36,810 nt of DNA from the NCBI GenBank assembly GCA_003170085.1, contig PMZT01000057.1, positions 1 to 36,810 of the forward strand. Reading direction: 5' to 3'. A program made the translations under genes and the position numbers. The DNA comes from Planctomycetia bacterium. Lineage in GTDB: Bacteria > Planctomycetota > Phycisphaerae > FEN-1346. Of the stretch, positions 18,149 to 27,465 are shown piece after piece. Under the pieces are notes generated by a model. It saw nothing but the letters and a program-made list of their open reading frames with translations, made no database searches and was not told the DNA's origin. Every line of letters begins with the position of its first letter. The stretch's first letter is position 1.

Positions 18149-19075
18149 ATGATGAACATCGAGATAACGGGTCGGACCGTCGTGGTGGAAACGCCGGCGA
18201 AGATCAACCTGACCTTACGCGTTCTGGGCAAGCGGCCGGATGGTTACCACGACCTCGAGAGCGTCGTGGCCGCGGTGGGGCTGCGAGACCGGCTGACCTT
18301 CCGGCCCGCGACGGAGTTGTCGCTGACGTGCGACAGCGAGATCGTCCCGCTTGGCAACGACAACCTGATCATCAAGGCGGCGCGCGTGCTGGCCGAGGCA
18401 TGGGGGCGCACGGGCGGGGCGGCGATCCACCTGGAGAAGCGGATTCCCCCGGGCCGCGGTTTCGGCGGCGGGTCGAGCGATGCCGCGGCGGCCCTGGCGG
18501 GCCTGGCGCTCCTCTGGAAGACCGGCCACCGCCCCGATGAGTTGGCCTGCCTGGGCGCCCGTATCGGCAGCGACGTGCCGCTGTTCTTTGGCTCGGTGGT
18601 ATCGGTGATGCGAGGCAGGGGAGAACGCATCGAGCGCCTCACGGCGCGGCCGTCGTGGTGGACGGTGCTGGCCTGGCCGGACTACGGTCTTCCGACGGTG
18701 GACGTCTACAAGGCGTACGATGCGCTGCCGCCCCAGGACGGTCAGCGGCCTGCCGCCACCGAGATTCTGCGGCATCTGAAGGAATCGGCGAAGCAGGCCG
18801 GCCCCTTTCTGATCAACGATCTGGAGCCTGCAGCGGAAAGCATCCGGCCGGACGGGCCGGAGTTGCGGGCGATTCTGGAGCAAGCAGGTGCACCGGCCGT
18901 CGGGATGACGGGAAGTGGTTCGGCCTATTTTGCCCTGACCGACACCGAGACCGAGGCACAGCATCTGGCGCAGGCAGCGCGCGGCAAGGGAGCCGAAGCG
19001 GTGATTGCGCCCATCCTGGCTGAGGGCAAGACGCAACAGGAGGCATCCCATGAAAGTTACCAATGTCAGCATTAA
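18149..19075 (+). CDS. ispE: 4-diphosphocytidyl-2-C-methyl-D-erythritol kinase
   Basis: [58 protein letters not shown]. Confidence 0.93.
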   Translation: MMNIEITGRTVVVETPAKINLTLRVLGKRPDGYHDLESVVAAVGLRDRLTFRPATELSLTCDSEIVPLGNDNLIIKAARVLAEAWGRTGGAAIHLEKRIPPGRGFGGGSSDAAAALAGLALLWKTGHRPDELACLGARIGSDVPLFFGSVVSVMRGRGERIERLTARPSWWTVLAWPDYGLPTVDVYKAYDALPPQDGQRPAATEILRHLKESAKQAGPFLINDLEPAAESIRPDGPELRAILEQAGAPAVGMTGSGSAYFALTDTETEAQHLAQAARGKGAEAVIAPILAEGKTQQEASHESYQCQH

Positions 19076-19550
19076 ACTGTCACCTCAGAGCGGCGACCGG
19101 CTCAAGGCCTTCTGCACGATGACCCTGGACGGCGAGTTCGTTGTCCGCGACCTGAAGATCATCGAAGGCACCAACGGCCTGTTCGTCGCGATGCCCTCGA
19201 GGAAACTGACCGACCATTGCCCCAAGTGCAACGGGAAGAATCATCTGCGGGCCAAGTTCTGCAACGATTGCGGCGGACATCTGCCCGAGAAGCGCGTTTC
19301 GGACGAGGATGTCCAGGGCAAGCTTCACGCCGATATCGCACATCCGATCAACTCCGAGTGCCGCGCGCGGCTGCAGGAGGTCATTCTGCATGCCTACCGC
19401 GATGAACTCCGCCGCGCGGGGCGGGGCGAGGAGGCCGCGGCCGCGGTGGCCCAGCCGGAGCCCGATGCGTACCAGGAAGGTGATTCCGGCGTAAGCCCGG
19501 TGCATCCCGAGGCGTCGGCGGCTAAGCCCGGCGTCAAAAACGGCGGCTGA
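19050..19550 (+). CDS. spoVG: SpoVG family protein with inserted zinc ribbon
   Basis: [10 protein letters not shown]...[26 protein letters not shown] + [19 protein letters not shown] + [22 protein letters not shown]; strong AGGAGG SD; overlaps ispE by 26 nt. Confidence 0.9.
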   Translation: MKVTNVSIKLSPQSGDRLKAFCTMTLDGEFVVRDLKIIEGTNGLFVAMPSRKLTDHCPKCNGKNHLRAKFCNDCGGHLPEKRVSDEDVQGKLHADIAHPINSECRARLQEVILHAYRDELRRAGRGEEAAAAVAQPEPDAYQEGDSGVSPVHPEASAAKPGVKNGG

Positions 19551-19601
19551 GGGGGCCGGTTCGGGCAGGGTGTTTTAGAGCGCCGAGGCGGCCATGTTCG
19601 C

Positions 19602-19630
19602 TTGACTTATCAGCCAGGCGAAGCTATATT
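19602..19630 (+). promoter_or_regulatory. Sigma70-like promoter of the ilvB operon
   Basis: TTGACT (19602-19607), 17-nt spacer, TATATT (19625-19630); predicted TSS near 19637. Confidence 0.7.
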
Positions 19631-19636
19631 CGTGTA

Positions 19637-19851
19637 CCTATCCCGCCCCGCCATTGCCGGGGCGGTCGTCTTCCCATAAGGTTTCCCCTTACGGGCGGCC
19701 GATAGAAGTACGGCGAGCACCTGCGTAAGGTGCCCGTCGGGTTGCGGAACCACGCCGGTTCCGCGGTCGTTGAACCGGGGCTGGGTCCCGGTTCTCGGGG
19801 TCCGGAGAGCCGTCTCACCGGCGGCTGTCCATAGAAGGAAGGAGCCGTTCC
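19637..19851 (+). ncRNA. Structured ilvB leader: six consecutive hairpins (candidate cis-regulatory RNA)
   Basis: H1 19643-19665 (8-bp), H2 19673-19695, H3 19711-19739, H4 19744-19764 (8-bp perfect), H5 19772-19794 (8-bp perfect), H6 19804-19830; then AAGGAAGGAG SD and ilvB ATG. Confidence 0.6.
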
Positions 19852-21525
19852 ATGCGCGAGCGAGATGGTGCGCACATCCTCATGGAAGTCCTGAAGTCCG
19901 AAGGGGTCGAGGTCGTTTTCGGCATTCCCGGCGGCGTGGTCTTGCCCATTCTCGATGCGTTTTACGATCCCGGCATGCCGCGCTTCCTCCTGACGCGGCA
20001 CGAGCAGGGCGCCGGCCATGCGGCCGATGGCTACGCCCGCGCCACCGGCAAGGTAGGCGTGTGCCTGGCCACCTCCGGTCCCGGGGCGACGAACCTCGTG
20101 ACCGCCCTGGCCACCGCCAACTTCGACTCCATTCCCATCGTCGCCATCACCGGCCAGGTCAAGACGTTTCTGATCGGCAACGACGCTTTCCAGGAGGCCG
20201 ACATCACGGGCATCACGCGCCCGATCACCAAGCATAGCTACCTGGTGAAGGACGTGACGAAGCTGGGCGAGTGCCTGCGCGCGGCCTTCCACATTGCCCG
20301 CACGGGGCGGCCGGGGCCGGTGCTCGTCGATATCCCGGCCGATGTCGCCAGCGCGAAGACCGACGTCGAGATTCCCGACAGCGTCGATCTGCCCGGCTAC
20401 AAGCCCGTGATCAAGGGCAACCGGCGCCAGATCAAGCGCGCTGCCGAGGCGATCAACGCGGCCGAGCGGCCGCTTCTGTACGTCGGTGGCGGGGTCATCA
20501 TCTCCGGTGCGTCGGAACTGCTGCGCCAACTGGCCTTCAAGACCCACATCCCGGTCACGACCACGCTCATGGCGCTTGGGTCGTTCCCCGAGGATCATCC
20601 GCTTGCCCTCAAGATGCTGGGCATGCACGGCACGGCGTACGCGAATTACGCGGTCCAGGAATCGGACCTGCTGATCGCGGTCGGTGCGCGTTTCGACGAC
20701 CGGATCACCGGCGACGTCAAGCGGTTCGCCCCGCACGCGAAGGTCATCCACATTGACATCGACCCGTCGAGCATCTCGAAGAACATCCGGGTCGACATTC
20801 CGGTCGTCGGCGACGCCTCCGATATTCTCGAAGGGCTGCTCGAACTCTGCGAGCCGCGCGAGCACGAAGAGTGGCTGGCCAAGATCGCTGCGTGGAAGGC
20901 CAAGCATCCGCTCGCCTACAAGCCGGACGGCCTGAAGCCGCAGTACGTGATCGAGCAGATCTGCGAGATATCGCAGGGCAAGGCGGTCATTTGCACCGAG
21001 GTCGGCCAGAACCAGATGTGGTCGGCCCAGTGGTACACGCACCGCTACCCGCGGCACTTCATCTCGTCGGGCGGCCTGGGGACGATGGGCTACGGGTTCC
21101 CGGCGGCCATCGGGGCGCAGGTGGGCCGGCCCGATGCGCTCGTGGTCGATATCGCCGGCGACGGGTCGATCCAGATGAACATCCAGGAACTGGCCACGGC
21201 GGTCTACAACAAGCTGCCCGTCAAGATATGCATTCTCAATAATGGCCACCTCGGGATGGTCCGCCAGTGGCAGGAGCTTTTCTACAAGCGCCGCTACAGC
21301 GGATCGACCCTGAACGGAAACCCCGATTTTGTCCGCCTGGCCGAGGCCTACGGCGCCCGCGGGGCACGCATAACGAAGGCCGAAGACGTGCGGCCGGCCT
21401 TGGCGAAGGCGTTTGCCGACCCGTCGGTCTGGGTCCTCGACTTCGTGGTCGAACCGGAAGAGAACGTCTTTCCGATGGTGCCCGCCGGCGAAGCCATCGA
21501 CCGGATGATCGGCGGCATGGCGTAA
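19852..21525 (+). CDS. ilvB: Acetolactate synthase large subunit
   Basis: FGIPGGVVLPILDAFYDPGMPRFLLTRHEQGAGHAADGYARATGKVGVCLATSGPGATNLVTALA; GDGSIQMNIQELATAVYNKLPVKICILNNGHLGMVRQWQELFY. Confidence 0.96.
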   Translation: MRERDGAHILMEVLKSEGVEVVFGIPGGVVLPILDAFYDPGMPRFLLTRHEQGAGHAADGYARATGKVGVCLATSGPGATNLVTALATANFDSIPIVAITGQVKTFLIGNDAFQEADITGITRPITKHSYLVKDVTKLGECLRAAFHIARTGRPGPVLVDIPADVASAKTDVEIPDSVDLPGYKPVIKGNRRQIKRAAEAINAAERPLLYVGGGVIISGASELLRQLAFKTHIPVTTTLMALGSFPEDHPLALKMLGMHGTAYANYAVQESDLLIAVGARFDDRITGDVKRFAPHAKVIHIDIDPSSISKNIRVDIPVVGDASDILEGLLELCEPREHEEWLAKIAAWKAKHPLAYKPDGLKPQYVIEQICEISQGKAVICTEVGQNQMWSAQWYTHRYPRHFISSGGLGTMGYGFPAAIGAQVGRPDALVVDIAGDGSIQMNIQELATAVYNKLPVKICILNNGHLGMVRQWQELFYKRRYSGSTLNGNPDFVRLAEAYGARGARITKAEDVRPALAKAFADPSVWVLDFVVEPEENVFPMVPAGEAIDRMIGGMA

Positions 21526-21617
21526 CCGAACGGCGGCTTGCGGAGGGGCGCCGGTGCGCCCGCGGCACGATCCGACGTTCGTCGCGCCGTTACTTCGTCA
21601 CTTGAACTAGGGATAGC

Positions 21618-21636
21618 CCGGCGATAGAATCGCCGG
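21618..21636. repeat. Perfect 8-bp hairpin in the ilvB-ilvN gap
   Basis: CCGGCGAT-AGA-ATCGCCGG just upstream of the ilvN SD. Confidence 0.6.
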
Positions 21637-21657
21637 TTCTGAAAAAGGATGGGCGTT

Positions 21658-22134
21658 ATGCGTCACATAATCAGCACCATCGTCGAGAACAAGCCCGGCG
21701 TTCTGGCCCACATTGCGGGGCTGTTTGCCGGGCGGGGCTTCAATATCGATTCGCTGGCGGTCGGCGAGACCGAGGACCCCGCGCGCAGCCGCATGACGGT
21801 CGTCGTCCGCGGCGATGACTCCGTGCTCGAGCAGGTGCGCAAGCAACTCGGTAAGATCATCGACGTGATCAAGGTCACCGATTTCTCGGACGTCGAGTTT
21901 GTTGAACGCGACCTGGCGCTGGTGAAGGTGGCGGTCAAGCCCGAGAGGCGGCGCGAGATCTTCGAGTTGTGCGAGGTGTTCCGTGGCAAGGTCGTTGACA
22001 TCGGGGCCAAGCAGATCACGATCGAGATCTCCGGTCCCGAGAAGAAGGTCGAGGCGTTTATCGAACTTCTGAAGCCGTACGGCATCCGCGAGGTCGTGCG
22101 CACCGGGCGCATCGCCATTGCGCGGGGCGATTAA
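21658..22134 (+). CDS. ilvN: Acetolactate synthase small subunit
   Basis: MRHIISTIVENKPGVLAHIAGLFAGRGFNIDSLAVGETED ACT domain; second ATG fits the AAAGGA SD better than 21649. Confidence 0.95.
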   Translation: MRHIISTIVENKPGVLAHIAGLFAGRGFNIDSLAVGETEDPARSRMTVVVRGDDSVLEQVRKQLGKIIDVIKVTDFSDVEFVERDLALVKVAVKPERRREIFELCEVFRGKVVDIGAKQITIEISGPEKKVEAFIELLKPYGIREVVRTGRIAIARGD

Positions 22135-22267
22135 TACTACAATGCCACTTTAGCTTTTGCGCGGTGGGTCTCCGTACCCACCGCGCATGAAATGGCATTC
22201 ATGGTTACTTCAAGGGCAACGGCGCGGCGGGTGCGGAGACCCGCCGCGCAAAGTAGTGTTGACTATT
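22133..22267. repeat. Copy B of the repeat family between ilvN and ilvC
   Basis: Left TIR 22133-22150 AATACTACAATGCCACTT; right end 22250-22267 (reverse complement AATAGTCAACACTACTTT); hairpins 22158-22169/22176-22187 (12-bp) and 22222-22232/22239-22249 (11-bp). Confidence 0.85.
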
Positions 22268-22277
22268 GCACTCACCG

Positions 22278-22300
22278 GCCGGGCCTGCCCGGCGCGTTTT
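22278..22300 (+). terminator. Terminator-like hairpin upstream of ilvC
   Basis: GCCGGGC-CT-GCCCGGC then GCGTTTT, between copy B and ilvC. Confidence 0.4.
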
Positions 22301-22344
22301 CACGATACGCTTACTTCAAGCGAACCTGATCTAAGGAGGCAGTC

Positions 22345-23346
<1,002 letters not shown>

Positions 23347-23349
23347 AGC

Positions 23350-23430
23350 AATTCACGCGTGCCCGTAGCCCTATGCGCGGCGGGTGCGGAGACCCGCCGC
23401 GCAGAACCTTGAGAGTTGCGCTGTCGAATT
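23350..23430. repeat. Copy C of the repeat family between convergent ilvC and STAS gene
   Basis: Perfect 12-bp hairpin 23374-23385/23392-23403 (TGCGCGGCGGGT-GCGGAG-ACCCGCCGCGCA); right TIR 23413-23430 (reverse complement AATTCGACAGCGCAACTC); left end AATTCACGCGTGCCC degraded. Confidence 0.75.
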
Positions 23431-23767
23431 ACGCGCGGCCGCCTTGCATTCGCGCCAGGGCCTCGGCCACGCTGGGGGTGAACTCGAAAAGCGAGTCCAG
23501 GCCGGTGGCCAGAAATACGCCCCAGACCTTGTTCTTGGGCGTGCAGAGCACCAGGCGGCGGCCGCCTTCGATCATGCGTTTGCGCAGCCTGAGCAGCTTC
23601 GAAAGGCCGCTCGACGCGAGCAGGTCCAGCCCCGAGAGGTCCACCACGATGTCGCAGCAACAGGCGCTCTGGAGCCGCCCGAAGACTTCGTTCAGGTCTT
23701 CCGAAAGCTGCGGGTCGTCGGCCAGTTGAACGACCAGCGTCTCGTCATTCCACAGTTGGACCGTCAT
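23429..23767 (-). CDS. STAS domain protein (anti-sigma factor antagonist-like)
   Basis: 112 aa; DIVVDLSGLDLLASSGLSKLLRLRKRMIEGGRRLVLCTPKNKVWGVFLATGLDSLFEFTPSVAEAL. Confidence 0.85.
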   Translation of the reverse strand: MTVQLWNDETLVVQLADDPQLSEDLNEVFGRLQSACCCDIVVDLSGLDLLASSGLSKLLRLRKRMIEGGRRLVLCTPKNKVWGVFLATGLDSLFEFTPSVAEALARMQGGRA

Positions 23768-23786
23768 CGAGGGACCTTTCCGGGGC

Positions 23787-24761
23787 TTACCGCGCGCGAA
23801 GCAGGGCCGGGCCGGCCAGGCCGTCCGCCGCCGTCGTCGCCGCGATATCATCTAGAAATCGCCATGCATCCAGACCGTAGCCGGCCGTGGGCTTCAGGCC
23901 CGGCACCCGCGCCTGGAAGTACGCGTTGAATTGGATCATGTGGAGTTCCCGCAGGTACTTGGCCGCCATCGAGGCCAGGGCCGTGGCCAGGCTCCACGTT
24001 TCGCACCGGTCGCGCACCGTTATGGTGACCGGCGGCCCGTCGGGGCGCAGGAGTCGGTAGCGGCTCAGGGCCGGCGATTCCTCGACCGTCTCGACCGGCA
24101 TCATCGGCAGCGCGCCGCTGAGGAGCTCCGCGTAGTATCGGCGCCCGCCGTGACGGTCCATCGTGATGTGGATGGCGGCCGCGGGGTAACGGCGGAGGAC
24201 CTCGGCCATGAGGTCCGCGGTCAGGGCGAACAGGGCATCGGCCTTGTTCCGGTCGCCGTCCATCAGCCGATTCAGCCGCGCCGCCGACGCCACGTTCGCC
24301 CACAGCCCGCCCGGCCGGCCGTCAAGCGTTCGCAGCCCTTTTTCAAAGAGTCCCGCTGCCAGGTCCACGTCGCCGGGCGCACTGGCCGCGGGCAACGCAT
24401 GGGCCTCCGGCTTTTCCCACGGCGAGGCCGTGTTGCTATCGGCTTGGGCACACGGCACGGTCAGCAGGCCGAGCAGGGCGGCGAGGTCCGGCGGTCGGTG
24501 ACCACCGGCGGCAAGGAACCCGAGCACCGCTCGCTCGAGCGTGGCCAAGCCGCGCGAATTGCGGTAAGCCAGCTTGGAATCGCAGACGACGACGCGCGAG
24601 TCGCGGGCCGAGGGTTGCTTCGAGAGATGCTCTTCGAGAGACGGCCAGAGGTCCGGGTCCGGCGGCTCGTCAGAGGCGAAGTCAAAAGCCGCCGCGGCCA
24701 CCACCAGTGGCCCCAGGTGGGGTCCGTATCCGGCTTCGTCGATGCCCACGAGAATCGCCAT
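23787..24761 (-). CDS. Ribonuclease H-fold protein, RNase HII-like
   Basis: MAILVGIDEAGYGPHLGPLVVAAAAFDF (DEAGYGP motif), SKLAYRNSRGLATLERAVLGFL, later TMDRHGGRRYYAELL and SMAAKYLRELHMIQFNAYF. Confidence 0.65.
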   Translation of the reverse strand: MAILVGIDEAGYGPHLGPLVVAAAAFDFASDEPPDPDLWPSLEEHLSKQPSARDSRVVVCDSKLAYRNSRGLATLERAVLGFLAAGGHRPPDLAALLGLLTVPCAQADSNTASPWEKPEAHALPAASAPGDVDLAAGLFEKGLRTLDGRPGGLWANVASAARLNRLMDGDRNKADALFALTADLMAEVLRRYPAAAIHITMDRHGGRRYYAELLSGALPMMPVETVEESPALSRYRLLRPDGPPVTITVRDRCETWSLATALASMAAKYLRELHMIQFNAYFQARVPGLKPTAGYGLDAWRFLDDIAATTAADGLAGPALLRAR

Positions 24762-24910
24762 GGGGATAATTCTAAACCGCGCGGCCGTTGTCCACAAGGG
24801 CAAGGTGGCAAGGTTGTCGCGATACGCCGTTACGCTGCGTGTGGCCGTCTCACGAAGGCTTGCTCGAATCGAGTTTCTTGGTATTCTTATGCGGACGGCG
24901 GGTGCCGCTT

Positions 24911-25003
24911 AGTACCACAACGCCACTTGGCCTTTGCGCGGTCGAATACACGGTCTGCGCGGCGGGTGCGGAGACCCGCCGCGCAAAGTGGCGCTATAGT
25001 ATT
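24911..25003. repeat. Copy D of the repeat family upstream of tRNA-Leu
   Basis: Left TIR 24911-24928 AGTACCACAACGCCACTT; right TIR 24986-25003, reverse complement AATACTATAGCGCCACTT; 12-bp hairpin 24956-24967/24974-24985; first hairpin reduced to one arm TTTGCGCGGT. Confidence 0.85.
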
Positions 25004-25085
25004 AGTCGGGCACCCATAAGGCCGAAATGTTAGGGTGGCGTTCGGCTCGTGGGTTGGCCGATCTACCCACCGGAATGATCAGGTC

Positions 25086-25172
25086 GCGGGAGTGGCGGAA
25101 CTGGCAGACGCGCAAGGCTTAGGACCTTGTGCCCGTAAGGGCCTGGGGGTTCGAGTCCCCCCTCCCGCACCA
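25086..25172 (+). tRNA. tRNA-Leu (anticodon UAG), CCA encoded
   Basis: Acceptor GCGGGAG/CTCCCGC, anticodon arm CAAGG-CTTAGGA-CCTTG, long variable arm TGCCCGTAAGGGC, T arm GGGGGTTCGAGTCCCCC, ACCA end. Confidence 0.95.
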
Positions 25173-25182
25173 GACAGGCCCC

Positions 25183-25210
25183 TTGCTGGACAGTTGGTGT
25201 GGTGTATAAT
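25183..25210 (+). promoter_or_regulatory. Sigma70-like promoter upstream of the prepilin-type gene
   Basis: TTGCTG, 16-nt spacer, perfect TATAAT (25205-25210). Confidence 0.5.
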
Positions 25211-25354
25211 GAAATTGAATGAGAGTGTTACTCTAGGAAGCTTGCGCCAAGGCCCTTAGCCCACGCGGAAGGTAAGGGGTTGCCAGGGGGGGCCGGTCTG
25301 CAAAGAGTGGGTTCCAGTTCGCAATCGAGCCAGGTATCGCAAGGAGGTTCGCCG

Positions 25355-26680
25355 ATGAAACGTGCCAGGAGCCGGGCGTTCACGCTGGTCGAGCTGCTGG
25401 TGGTGATAGTCATTATCGCCATCCTGGTGGCGCTCCTGATGCCGGCATTCAGTTCGGCTTGGGGCGTGCTGAACAACACCAACTGCCAGGCGGAACTCAA
25501 GTCGCTCTGGCGGATCCAGGGGGCGTGGGCGGCCGACCGGATGGCGGCCACCGGCGGGCGACTCGACCAGGCCTGGACAGGGTCGATCACACCGTACCTG
25601 GAGAAGACCCTCCTTGTGCCGTGCGATCAGGCCACCTACCTGCCGCAACTACCGCCGGTCGTCTCGGTGAATTCGCTTGCCCTGAGCGATGTGTCGATCG
25701 GCTTCTACAGGGATCCAAATAGCCCCACCCCGGATAAGCAGGTGCACCTGGGCGTCCCCGGTGAGTGGGACTGGTATCAGACGTGGACGAACCCCGACGG
25801 CTCTCTGCACATCGACTGCAATCTTGACGGGAACTACAATCAGAAGGCGTGGCCTAACGGCGTTCAGCCGCCGAACCTCGTGCAAATAGCAACCGGCAAC
25901 GGCAGCGGCACCAGATGGAATAATACCTCGTTCGTCCCGGCGAATGGCATGTTGAGCGATAACGACTTCACCTTCACGGTCACGTACGACAATGCGCACA
26001 ACCCGACGGCGGTGACCATCGGCGACTGTGACGGCAACGGCGACAGTATGTGGACCGACTTCGAGGTTAAGGACAAGCCGCAGTGGGGCGGCGAGAAGTT
26101 CAAGCTGCTGTTCGGCGCCGGCCACGTGGGCGACGTGGTGACCATGATCAGCACCGGCGTGCCCATTACCAGTTGGACCATCTGGTCGTCGGTGCCGGCC
26201 TACCTTGGGCAATTGGGATATGGCATCAGCCGCGGCTCTTACCTGGACGATTACGGTAACCTCAAGTCCACGCCCGATCCGAGGCTCTTCTTTATCCTGG
26301 ACTATGCGAAAGGTGTGGCGGATTTCACGAACATCGTCCCGACCGCCTCCAACCCCCAGGAGACGGACGTGAACTATTGGAGCAGCATCTTCATCACCCA
26401 GTTGCCCCCCTTGAACTGGACCGTGCCGGTATCGTTTCCACCGCCCGCCGACCCCAATCAGCCCTGGACCTGGCAGCAGGCCCAGGCGCTGCGTCATACG
26501 TCCCGCGGCCACACGGGCACGGGCGTTGCGGGCGGAACGGTCAACGTTCTCTTCTGCGACGGCCACGTCGAGAACCTGGCGGAGGAGGATTTCACCACGA
26601 CGACCAACGGCACGGTCGAAAGGGGTGCCAAGGATCGTCGCTGGCGCTATGGGGAATCGCGGCTCCCACCATCACCCTGA
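25355..26680 (+). CDS. Prepilin-type N-terminal methylation protein with H-X9-DG type C-terminus
   Basis: MKRARSRAFTLVELLVVIVIIAILVALLMPAF; C-terminal NVLFCDGHVENL; AAGGAGG SD. Confidence 0.9.
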   Translation: MKRARSRAFTLVELLVVIVIIAILVALLMPAFSSAWGVLNNTNCQAELKSLWRIQGAWAADRMAATGGRLDQAWTGSITPYLEKTLLVPCDQATYLPQLPPVVSVNSLALSDVSIGFYRDPNSPTPDKQVHLGVPGEWDWYQTWTNPDGSLHIDCNLDGNYNQKAWPNGVQPPNLVQIATGNGSGTRWNNTSFVPANGMLSDNDFTFTVTYDNAHNPTAVTIGDCDGNGDSMWTDFEVKDKPQWGGEKFKLLFGAGHVGDVVTMISTGVPITSWTIWSSVPAYLGQLGYGISRGSYLDDYGNLKSTPDPRLFFILDYAKGVADFTNIVPTASNPQETDVNYWSSIFITQLPPLNWTVPVSFPPPADPNQPWTWQQAQALRHTSRGHTGTGVAGGTVNVLFCDGHVENLAEEDFTTTTNGTVERGAKDRRWRYGESRLPPSP

Positions 26681-26762
26681 GCCGGGATACCGTGCGGCCG
26701 GACCGCGGCCCTTGAACCATTTCACGAGTCGACATCTATAGTTTAGAGGAGAGGTCGGAGCA

Positions 26763-27458
26763 ATGCCTACCCGCGTGTTGTCCATGGTTTGCCTGGCGGC
26801 CCTGACGGCCCTGCTGTCGGCGGGGTGCTCGGATCCCACGAAAGATCTGACTTCTTCCGATCCGAAAGTGCAGCACCGGGCCGTGCTGGCGCTGGCCTAC
26901 CGGGGAGACGATGCGGCCCTCGACGCCCTGGCGCCGCTGGCGAAGGGCGAGAATGGCGACCTTGCGGCCGAAGTGCTCACGGCCTTGAGCAAGTCGCCGT
27001 CGGGCCGCGCGTGCGAGGTGCTGAGCGACGTCGTACTGACCGACAAGCGGGAGGGCCTGCGGCTGGTGGCGGCCGTGAGCCTGGGGCAGCGCAAGGAGCC
27101 GGAGGCGGCCGAGACGCTTCGCCGGGTGGTGGGCCGCGATCCGGCGCCCGGCGTGCGGGGCGAGGCCGCCAAGTCGCTGGGCGTGGTGGGCAAGATTGAA
27201 GACGCTACGCTCCTCGCGAACACGCTCGTCCGCGAGACCGATGCGCGGGCCGCGATGGGAGAGATCCTGGCGCTCCAGAAGCTTACGAGAGCAACGTACC
27301 CCCTGTACGATCCCAAGGCTTCGCCCGACGAGCAGCAGGCCCAATTGCAGCGGATACGGGAATCGGCCATTCACCAGATGGAAGTGAAAACGGGCAAGGT
27401 CCACCCGGACATCATCCGGATTCCGAAGGGGACACCCGATCCGCGGCTGAACCGATAA
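26763..27458 (+). CDS. HEAT-repeat lipoprotein
   Basis: Lipobox LTALLSAGC; repeated HEAT-like helices (VLALAYRGDDAALDALAPLAKGE, EAAETLRRVVGRDPAPGVRGEAAKSLGVVG). Confidence 0.75.
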   Translation: MPTRVLSMVCLAALTALLSAGCSDPTKDLTSSDPKVQHRAVLALAYRGDDAALDALAPLAKGENGDLAAEVLTALSKSPSGRACEVLSDVVLTDKREGLRLVAAVSLGQRKEPEAAETLRRVVGRDPAPGVRGEAAKSLGVVGKIEDATLLANTLVRETDARAAMGEILALQKLTRATYPLYDPKASPDEQQAQLQRIRESAIHQMEVKTGKVHPDIIRIPKGTPDPRLNR

Positions 27459-27465
27459 GCCGGCC

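Noticed and set aside
19637-19851. T-box, leader-peptide attenuator, or CRISPR-like array upstream of ilvB
   Set aside because: No T-box consensus, no short ORF rich in Ile/Val/Leu codons, no terminal U-tract hairpin; hairpins differ from one another in sequence.
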